DNA of 20,826 nt from Basidiobolus ranarum (lineage: Eukaryota; Basidiobolomycota; Basidiobolomycetes; Basidiobolales): assembly GCA_040143965.1 (NCBI GenBank), contig JASJQH010007096.1, positions 1 to 20,826 on the forward strand, in the 5' to 3' direction. Below are positions 8,020 to 20,826 of this stretch, one piece after another; the stretch's first letter is position 1; every line of letters starts with the position of its first letter. The notes under the pieces were generated by a model. It searched no databases. It was given only the letters and a program-made list of their open reading frames with translations, and had not been told where the DNA came from. The translations under genes and the position numbers were made by a program.

Positions 8020-10640
8020 ATGGGTGATAACGATTCTGTAGAATCAGCGGCTAAACGCTTAAAACTTTCGGTGGAAAGACTTGAGGACCCGGTACCTTTA
8101 GATATAACCGAACGTGGTGAACACATTCCTCAACCGTTAGTTAAATTTACTCCATCATCTACAAAGCCAACCATTTCTCCACCTTACTTACATGTATACC
8201 TTTCGTATCTTTCTGCACCTTAGTGAAAACTCTTTACAGGAGCGTTTGACTCAAAAAATTCATAGAGTTTGGGAGGAACGTAGAGATTTTGCTCAATTAG
8301 ATGAAGAGGTTTTGTTAAATGATAAAAAAGAAGAGAATCCTTCGGAAAAGGAGGAAAATGTCGATTCAAACGAACAAAAAACCGATAAAAATGTTGCTCC
8401 TGGACAAAACTTTTGGGAGATGCGTAACCAACTTCATAGTCGTTTATGGTGGGGTCTTAATAAATTTACTTGCAACTACTATCGGAAATTAAGACTTGAT
8501 TTAATTCTAGGCACGCGCAATCAGAAATCGCGGTCGCTCTGGATGTAGTTCACGTACTTCTTTCCGCGTCACGCCCGGCTGCCTCTTTGACACCTAATCC
8601 CCTTCCATTACAGCCCAATACTTTGTCATATACCTACATTAATAAGCCACGTCCTACTATTAAAACTCAGCTAGAAAATGCCAAACTACACATGGGAGCA
8701 AAACAAAAGGTATGTATAGTGATGAAAATGAATAATCCAACCGAGTCTGATTCATAGATTTTTTTCGTGAGAAAAGCAACTCAAAAATGCCAGCTCCATT
8801 CTTCTCCGAGGTGCGACCACATTAGAGAATGTCTTGAAGGAAGAGCACAAATTTTGGGACGAAGCATTGTCTTTACGTCAGAGAAATTGGATCATCCAAA
8901 CGAAAGGAAATAGTAAAATGGGAACAGCAGGGAAAACTTTCTTTGTCAAGTATGGATTTGATGATGGTACTGTTGCCCCCTTTTTTCATTGGTGCTTTTC
9001 ACTTTCTACCTGATGGCCTTGTTAACTCTTCTTCATATCAAGTTGGTTCACACTTTCAAGAACCTGGAGTGGCCGAGATTATCCGAGACTTCTCTAGTAG
9101 TGAGAACGCGAATACCCGCACTAAAATCGCCCTCCCTCATAAAATTAAGCGTGATCTTAAAGTGCGACTCGTTAATAAAGTTGCTAGCGATGGTGAAGGA
9201 GACCATCAAGATGATGCATCAAGTATTGCCCCAGTTGGTAGGTATTCCCTATTATTCATTAAGAATATCAGCTAACGGCGTTTATGTAGTGGCTCCCGAT
9301 ACACAAGATGCCTTAAACGATATCTACAACGAACTAACGTTAGCTCAGTCCACCATATTTGACTCGGAATTATATCAGGAGGTAAGGTATCATACAGAAC
9401 TCCGAGTCAAAGCTGGATAAAATCATTTACGTATTTCTCTTCAGATAAGCAAAGAAGCACGCACGCTGCTCACTGGTGTTCGCATGATGGAGAATGAAAT
9501 ATCGATATCTGTTAGTGACTCTCACAGTCTGATTTTCAACTGGAGTACTCTTGAGGTGAAGTTCATTGGTAATAGTTCTGTGTGATATTGGCTAATAAAT
9601 GGTGTAGAAGCAGGACGGTTCAGAAGACGCAAAGAAGTCTGAAGGTGCTCCAAGTCGTGAAAGAACCTTATCTCAAATCTTAAAGTTGATCATGCAACTG
9701 CAGCTAAGAAAGAAACACCGAAACAATTTGGCCAGCAAAGGATCGACATTCTCTCGAAGAGCTCTGACACCGGTTGATGACAAGTACTCATAAACAATTT
9801 TTGACTTTACCCTTCCCACGTCATAATGACATCAATGCTTATTATTAGAGACTCTCCATTACTACATCAAGGGCCTATTCTAACTGAGGTGCTGAAGATA
9901 TTACGTTATTATTGTTTCTGTGAAGAAATCCGTCGGATAGTTGATTCTTCTGTTAAGACCATCTCCAAGCTTGGTATCACAACTAAGGTTCATTTTAGTT
10001 CGCTAACTGACGGGGCCAACCAAAAAGGGCAATTCAGTTTTGTTGACTCTCTTGTGTTAACTGTTCGGGATGAGTATGTCATCATGAATTGAATTTGGAT
10101 GGTTTTATATTTCATTAACACGCACCATTACTATGTAATCTAGGCACGTATTCCATTTTACACTCAGAGCCCCTACCACCATCCAGGCTCACTTGCAACG
10201 TGGTAATTTTAGCCTTGGCAACTTGAGTGAATTCGAGTCACTCCTCAACCGAGAGTTGGCAGGTGTGTGCTTGCAAACAATCTGTCAAATGGGAAGTTCG
10301 TTTGGGTTCATCGAGCGGAACAATTGGGAAATAGATCTAATGGAAACCAAGGCCAGCTGCAACTATATTGATGGGACTGGAAAGCTTCATCCAATGTAAG
10401 TTTTAAGAAAGGCTTTAAGCCCTGCATCTCTATCTAACAGCACACTTGTACAGGGTAATATCTATTTTACGCAAAGAAACCAATGGAGAGGAACAGCTCC
10501 AATGCAACTTCAACTTCGTCTCCAACACTGACCTTCGTTTGACTAACTTTCACATGAACTCCAATGAGTCTTTATCAAACGCCAATATTCCATTCGAAAC
10601 TCGTCTGCGTACTTTGTTCAGTAAAAATTCAGTGTTGTAA
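8020..10640 (+). CDS. MED17: Mediator complex subunit 17
   Basis: Eleven exons: 8020-8193, 8240-8448, 8511-8709, 8777-8966, 9043-9237, 9290-9381, 9445-9555, 9608-9783, 9849-10073, 10144-10395 and 10454-10640, giving 669 aa, the usual family size. Med17 (yeast Srb4) is the essential scaffold of the Mediator head that contacts RNA polymerase II. Matching blocks are VWEERRDFAQLDEEVL, AQSEIAVALDVVHVLLSASR, FWDEALSLRQRNW, VKYGFDDVGSHF (across intron 4), LTLAQSTIFDSELYQE followed by ISKEARTLL, and GPILTEVLKILRYY. The first intron is very short (46 nt) and the second has a GTGGGG donor; both are required by phase. The last exon ends SVL at 10640, but a further 59-nt intron could give another C-terminus (see findings). 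Individual splice sites are by-eye predictions; the family call is strong. Confidence 0.9.
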
Positions 10641-11224
10641 ACTATTTTCTCTACCTCATTTCTGTTTCTTTCTTCCTTCTGGCTTGCGCTTGTAGACAAA
10701 TAGATGATCAAACATCAAAATGCCTGGACTGTGTATGTATTGAACACATCAGAAGTCCCACGGTCTATGATGCACATGCAATGTAGAATATGATTTTCAC
10801 ATGATAATTCTTCGTTTTCACCAAAACTAGGCGGATTATGGATAATACGAGCATACATAGTAATTTTGCTCATTTAGTGATCATAGAGTGGCCCGATATA
10901 TTCCTAAGACAGGGACAGATGCACATTCTATCCGGTTATTTCTTTAATATTTTGGATACTCGCTACAATCGCGATCCGGACACTCAAATTAGGTCATACA
11001 TTCTATTTATGAAAAAGTATATTCCACTACTGCTCCATTTCTCGCTCAGAGAATCTCCGTAAATCGCCTATTACTGAAAAAGTGCCCATTAAAGCTGATA
11101 GAATATCCTTTAGATTCAATCGAATTTCCATTTAACCCTACCCAATTGCAATCATCTTGTCAATTGCTTTATTTATTGTACTAACTCTACTTTCTGCCCA
11201 TCTCCTGTGCAAAGACTGTTTACT
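10641..11224. other. Intergenic region between MED17 and lipase
   Basis: 584 nt. The first part contains a pyrimidine-rich run ending in TTGTAG (10695) that looks like a 3' splice site, followed by a 91-nt open segment that could be an alternative last exon of MED17. The rest has no recognised gene. A 74-codon open frame at 10838 has no family features. Confidence 0.5.
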
Positions 11225-12998
11225 ATGGGTTCTATACCAGTGCTTGGACGTTTGAACTTTTCTGATTATGTACGGATTGGATTGACCTTTCTTTTCTTCC
11301 TTTTCGAATCTATCCTTCGACTACTTTTCCACATGTATTCATTAGTATTTGACTCCACAAAGAGGTTCGTTTGTAATTCATTGACTCTCTCTCACCACTT
11401 TGCTTCAATTTTCGCTTACTGATTCTTATTCCATACCATCTCTTTGAAAACGCGATAGTTATGACGAAAGAAAAGATGAATTGAAAAGTAACTTAAAGGA
11501 CCTGGAGAGTTTTGGCTCTATAGCTTCCCACTGGTATGTAGCATACAACTCGTACCTTTACACTCTATTTGTTCAAAAAAATCTTACCTACCAATTTCAG
11601 GGGTTATCCTTATGAAGAGCATGTTGTGAAAACCAGCGATGGTTATCTGTTGGGAACACATAGAATTAGTGCTCCAGATAGTAATCCAGTAAACGCACAG
11701 AAAAATAAACCAGTCATTCTTTTGTGGCATGGCTTTATGATGAATTCTGAAGTGTGGGTTTGTAATCCTATGAAAGAGCGGAATCTCTGTTTCTTGCTAG
11801 CTGATGCCGGGTATGTTACTTTTTGTGTTTGCTATGACCGGTCAGGGCTAACCAAATTTGGCTTTCTTCATTTGTATTAGATACGATGTTTGGCTTGGCA
11901 ATACTCGTGGCAACAAGTATTCTTACAAACATTTATACTTGAAGCCTAATCAGAAGAAATTCTGGGACTTCTCCATGGATGAGTATTCACTCTATGATTT
12001 GCCTAATACTGTAGATGTAAGTGGTTTTGAGTTGTACTTATGTTTTGTCGAGTCCTAAATTAAAATTCCTTCTAGTTTATCTTAGAAACTACTGGTGCTT
12101 CCTCTTTAGTGTATATTGGTTTCTCACAGGGAACCGCACAGGCATTTGCTTCACTATCCATTCATCAGGAGTTGAATAAAAAAATCTCACTATTCGTAGC
12201 CTTAGCGCCAGCCATTACTCCAGGAGGTAATTTGTTCTTTATTGGTATCTTCAACTTCACTAGCGCTAAATTCATTCACTTGCACCTTAGGCTTGCATAG
12301 CTCTGTGGTTGATACTTTTCTTAGAGCTACACCGAACATTGCGTATCTTCTTCTGGGAAAGAAATGTGCATTGTCTTCGGCGGTATTTTGGAAGGATTTC
12401 CTTCCTAGACCTCTCTTCGTTAGAGCCATTGATATTGCCGTAGGGTTCTTATTTGGCTGGCATAGTCAGAATATTGATCCTGAAGTGAAAGCGATCGTCT
12501 ATGGCCACTTATATTCTTATGCTAGTGTAAAGGGAGTGGTGGTAAATAATAGGCATTGTTCTATTTCCGATTTTTCTCACACTAACTGACCATCTTTATC
12601 GTGTAGCACTGGTTTCAAATCATCAACTCTGGATCCTTTAGATTCTTTGATGAATCACCTACCATCTTCCCCTCTTCTAAAGCTACGAATGGTCATATCT
12701 GCCATCCTTTTACAACTAATCAAATCACTACTCCTATCGTTATGTTCTATGGTGGAAGCGATTCACTATGTGATATTGAGGTTTTGAAGTCGCAATTGCC
12801 AAAGCTAAAGAATAGCCATGAAATCAAGCACTTTGAACATCTAGGTAAGAGATAGATCAAATGCTATTGAATGTTGTTATCTTTATTGACTTTTCTATTG
12901 AAGACTTTTTATGGGCAAGAGATGCCAAGGAGCTTGTCTACTCGGAGGTGTTTAAGGTTCTAGAACAACATTCACTTGAGAATCCAACTCAGTGCTAG
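11225..12998 (+). CDS. Steryl-ester hydrolase / acid lipase, membrane anchored (TGL1/YEH type)
   Basis: Eight exons: 11225-11364, 11459-11533, 11601-11810, 11881-12016, 12076-12226, 12291-12541, 12607-12844 and 12904-12998, giving 431 aa. A hydrophobic helix at about residues 14-40 should anchor it to the ER or lipid droplet, as in yeast Tgl1 and Yeh1/2, which split sterol esters into sterol and fatty acid. The abhydrolase-associated N-terminal domain begins GYPYEEHVVKTSDGYLLG and is followed by VILLWHGFMMNSEVW and YDVWLGNTRGNKYSY. The catalytic triad is predicted as S204 (GFSQG), D373 (YGGSDSL) and H399 (FEHLDFLWA). The ATG at 11225 is the first in frame and starts just before the anchor. 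All phases agree. Intron 1 (94 nt) is longer than usual here. The exact substrate (steryl ester or triacylglycerol) cannot be read from sequence. Confidence 0.93.
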
Positions 12999-13726
12999 TG
13001 CCACTTCTGTATTATTGTACTTGTCCCACAACCCTCTTACGCTCTTCTATCAATAAACTGACTAATTACACTTCTTTTTCGGTGAGCTAGCAAATCATTC
13101 ATTTTTTCTGCGGAGTTAGTTGTGACTCTGAAGGATGCTTATGCGATAAGCTCTGTGATACGTATAGATAAAAAAGAACATCCCATTCACGAATTATTAT
13201 GGACGTGGGATTATTGGAGTATTTAATAGGTACAAAATACCGCAGTTCTACGGCCATTCCAGATTTTCCACATTGTTGGCCATTGACATGTATCATTCTG
13301 GGGCTACTTACTTGTACAAATCATAACTTGATCTAGATTATAGTGAGCGAAATATGGTAATGACGTTAATGTGGCTAAATCTGGTCATGATATTCTCATA
13401 AGGATGGCCCTATCAAGTGGATTATCTCGATCAAAGATGTACCTCTCATCGGTTATGTGTTATGAGTAGCAACTATAATGTACATTAACTTCGATATATT
13501 GAGTATACAGCCGCAGACTCCGCAGTCGATACAAAAACATAAATCATAATTACTCAGTTGGCATACATTGATCGGTCTGAAAATCCCAAAAAATATCGAC
13601 TTTGAATGAGTTGTGCTTGGGTAACTAAAATCTTCACCAAAAATTACTAATCCCCCCGAATTGAAATGAAATAAAAACCCTTATCCTTTCAAGTAATACT
13701 ATTTGCTAAAATATCTAGAGAGTACT
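12999..13726. other. Intergenic region between lipase and ABC transporter
   Basis: 728 nt with no supported gene. An AT-rich AAATAAAAA element at 13669-13677 lies about 50 nt before the transporter ATG and might serve as a weak TATA box. The 65-codon minus-strand frame at 13099-13296 shows no conserved motif. Confidence 0.5.
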
Positions 13727-18984
<5,258 letters not shown>

Positions 18985-19279
18985 TCACTTTTATCTCTGT
19001 ATACATATATATTGCCAACGCTTTTCACCCAGTTCTTTTTTATATCGACGCTTTTCTCCTTATTGGTTCTTAATCCTCGTCTCTTAAGATTTATATAATT
19101 CTCTTGATTGTGTTTGACTCTTAGTTGTGGCATAATGTTTATTCACTAGTAATACCATTAAAGTCACTAAAGTGCTACATTGATTTATCAAATGATTTAT
19201 TGAATGTTCATTATTGGTGGTGAGAGTGAAGAGGAATACAAAATGTATGATACGGGGAATATCGGTTGTTCGTGCAACT
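18985..19279. other. Convergent 3' intergenic region
   Basis: 295 nt between the stop codons of the ABC transporter (plus) and the KNH-type gene (minus). It is T-rich on the transporter side. No gene or RNA was seen; the 82-codon minus-strand frame overlapping it is a shadow. Confidence 0.5.
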
Positions 19280-19639
19280 TTAATTGATCTTGAAATAGTG
19301 ACTATAACGTTCACTACCTTTGTCAGTGACAATACGAATTGAGTACTTGTCTCCAGATGCTAAATCATGAGGAACCGACCAATGATGAGACTCTTCATTA
19401 GGATCAATATCAGTAGCAATCTCGTAAGAAAGAGCTAAATTAGCTTTTGGTCCTTCACGAAGTTCAATTGTAACCAACTCGGCTAGATCAATTGCATCAA
19501 TCTTCCACTCTATAATCGCATCTTCTCCACGTTCCCATTCAGTATGCTCCACTGGTTGGGTAATAGAAATCTCTCCGTTGACATAAGTTACAACGAATGA
19601 TAGTATAAGAAGAAGATAAATTTGGTTGAAGGTAAACAT
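19280..19639 (-). CDS. Small secreted Kre9/KNH-domain protein
   Basis: A single-exon 119-aa protein on the minus strand. Residues 1 to about 22 form a clear signal peptide (hydrophobic core IYLLLILSFVVTYV, cleavage near NG/EIS). The rest is one beta-sandwich domain starting EISITQPVEHTEWERGEDA. It contains IIEWKID, VTIELREGP and HHWSVPHDLASGDKYSIRI and ends in HYFKIN. This pattern matches the N-terminal domain of yeast Kre9/Knh1 and the Ser-Thr-rich GPI-anchored family, proteins of the cell surface linked to beta-1,6-glucan assembly. There is no Ser/Thr-rich tail and no GPI signal, so a free secreted domain is expected. Its gene points toward the ABC transporter, and a TATA box lies about 40 nt upstream of the ATG. 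A precise role cannot be given. Confidence 0.85.
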   Translation of the reverse strand: MFTFNQIYLLLILSFVVTYVNGEISITQPVEHTEWERGEDAIIEWKIDAIDLAELVTIELREGPKANLALSYEIATDIDPNEESHHWSVPHDLASGDKYSIRIVTDKGSERYSHYFKIN

Positions 19640-20680
19640 ACTGGATTGAATTGTTACTTGTAAGAATCATTGGTAGTTTTATATACTGATTATCTTGGCG
19701 GTACATTACGGGGAATATTAATGTGGGGCGGGGGAAGTGCTTTTTGACAGGTGAATACTTGACTATTAGTGGTGATAAAAACCCTGCAAAGTAAGCATGA
19801 TATGCTCGTTGAATTCCACATAATCGTTTGTTTAAAGTGATATAGACTATGGAGAACACGATGATGTTGCGTTGAACCAAATCTTACATAATGTAGGGGA
19901 GATATTAGGGTGTAGAGGAAGTTGAGAATAGAAGCAGGTACTGTTGTGGTGAAATTCATCCATGAATCCTTTAATTTAGGTTCGAGCTCAAGTCAAAAGG
20001 TTAAATCATAAAGTTGCATATTATTTAACTGTGGAAACAAACTACTGTATAATGGCTACATTTCAGTATGTAGAAAGTATACTTGGTTAATCGTTTGGTA
20101 TGTAATCAATACTTTATATTGCCAAGTTATTCTAATGCTGAAAATTTACTGTATTCTTATATCCGACTTTGGATCATCCATGTTGTCTTGGATTAGTCCG
20201 TGAACTTAGTTAGTAACACACTAACCTTATTGGGAATTCTGGTTCAAACAGAAGCAATATATCTATTTATAATAATAATAGGGTTGAATTAGTAAGAAAC
20301 TTTGGTTTTTCAGTAATTGATTCTTCGCTTTCTACAATTCATCGATGGTATTTTATTACCCTACCAACCTCCTAATGATACTTTCAACATTACCTTGATG
20401 CTAAGTGACTCAATTTTATCAATTCTCCGAAATGTGCTGCTGTATGTGATCGTAGTGCTGAATATTCAGTGTACTAATTGTACATACACGTGTTTGAGCG
20501 AATAGTAGAATACTTGTTGCTACTAGTTGAAGCTATCATGAAACCTGACAGAGCATGAGCCAGCTACTATCGATGAGATTAGCTTGGAAATTTTTGATTG
20601 GAGTGATTTATCAATCATCCCATAATGTGTGATGTTGATGGATTGTGATTAAATTCAACTCATTCTACTTTGTAATAAGC
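19640..20680. other. Intergenic region between the KNH-type gene and U1 snRNA
   Basis: About 1 kb of AT-rich DNA. The first 100 nt carry the minus-strand promoter; the last part must contain the U1 promoter, but I could not recognise a proximal snRNA element. Open frames at 19690-19959 (minus) and 20317-20505 (plus) have no family signature, and the latter starts on TTG. Confidence 0.5.
19678..19685 (-). promoter_or_regulatory. TATA box of the KNH-type gene
   Basis: Read on the minus strand this is TATATAAA, 38-46 nt upstream of the ATG at 19639, which implies a very short leader. Further upstream (19723-19734) the plus strand reads GTGGGGCGGGGG, which contains GCGGGG, compatible with a Mig1/CreA-type or stress-element site. 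That second site is only a possibility. Confidence 0.55.
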
Positions 20681-20826
20681 ATACTTACCTGGCAGGGGGA
20701 GTCTACGATCAAGTAGGTGGGCTCTTCGTCTTGGAAATTGAGCATTGCACAGCGTCTCAGGGTCCTTGACGCGAACATCCTTAGGGGTGTCTCGACTGTT
20801 AAATTTTTGTTTGTGGGAGGTGAGCG
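20681..20826 (+). ncRNA. U1 spliceosomal snRNA (5' 146 nt, runs off window)
   Basis: The 5' end ATACTTACCTGG is the invariant U1 sequence that pairs with 5' splice sites. Stem-loop I has a CTAC/GTAG stem around GATCAA, matching the U1-70K loop. Stem-loop II closes with TGAG/CTCA and carries ATTGCAC, the U1A-binding loop. CAGGGG near the start can pair with TCCTTG after stem-loop II as the long-range helix. Stem-loop III is ACATCC/GGGTGT, followed by CTCGACTG exactly as in animal U1. An Sm site AATTTTTG is at 20802-20809. Stem-loop IV begins near 20812 and is cut by the window end. The 5' end agrees with the GTAAGT/GTATGT donors used by genes in this window. Presumably transcribed by RNA polymerase II. 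Confidence 0.95.

Noticed and set aside
10838-11062. 74-codon open frame between MED17 and the lipase
   Set aside because: No recognisable domain and no splice continuation; the length is within chance for this base composition.
19690-19959. 89-codon minus-strand open frame upstream of the KNH-type gene
   Set aside because: It covers the promoter and TATA box of that gene and has no signal peptide or domain pattern.
20317-20505. 62-codon frame with hydrophobic stretch
   Set aside because: It begins on TTG, lacks a supported ATG or splice partner, and matches no family I know.

Overview
The window is eukaryotic nuclear DNA, almost certainly from a fungus. The evidence is short spliceosomal introns (46-94 nt, one of 122 nt) with GTATGT/GTAAGT-type donors and CTRAY branch points, a Mediator subunit 17 gene, a fungal-type steryl-ester lipase, an ABCC transporter, a Kre9/KNH-type secreted protein and a U1 snRNA. 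AT-rich intergenic DNA and compact spacing would suit an early-diverging lineage (Mucoromycota or Zoopagomycota), but the sequence alone does not fix the phylum. Most genes only become visible after splicing. I assembled the exons by hand from homology, donor/acceptor sites and phase, and every join listed is frame-consistent.

Layout. (1) 1-1271, minus: a DUF262 (ParB/GmrS-like, DGKQR motif) protein in eight exons, cut off at its C-terminus by the window edge. (2) 1962-3246, plus: a beta-carbonic anhydrase with a classic mitochondrial presequence carried on two short leading exons (297 aa). (3) 4059-5346, plus: a second beta-carbonic anhydrase without a presequence (289 aa). Its N-terminal arm is encoded by a tandem array of small, homologous, phase 1-1 exons separated by homologous introns. 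(4) 5692-6831, plus: intronless SUA5. (5) 7127-7747, minus: a UPF0047/YjbQ protein, divergent from (6) MED17 at 8020-10640, plus, 11 exons, 669 aa. (7) 11225-12998, plus: a TGL1/YEH-type steryl-ester lipase, 8 exons, 431 aa. (8) 13727-18984, plus: a full-length ABCC transporter (TMD0-TMD1-NBD1-TMD2-NBD2), 8 exons, about 1573 aa. (9) 19280-19639, minus: a small secreted Kre9/KNH-domain protein. (10) 20681 to the window end, plus: the 5' 146 nt of U1 snRNA.

The genes do not form an operon or an obvious pathway cluster. The two adjacent carbonic anhydrases are a tandem-duplicated pair that appears to have split into mitochondrial and cytosolic forms, supplying bicarbonate in two compartments. 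The rest are housekeeping functions: tRNA t6A, transcription, splicing, lipid mobilisation, vacuolar or plasma-membrane export and cell wall.

The most unusual feature is the tandem exon array in the second carbonic anhydrase (4059-4530). It consists of a truncated first unit carrying the start codon, three cassette exons of 54, 60 and 60 nt, and a fourth copy fused to the catalytic exon. All are joined by phase-1 introns, so any cassette can be skipped without shifting the frame. The repeat has copied exon and intron together, and the introns are still recognisably alike.
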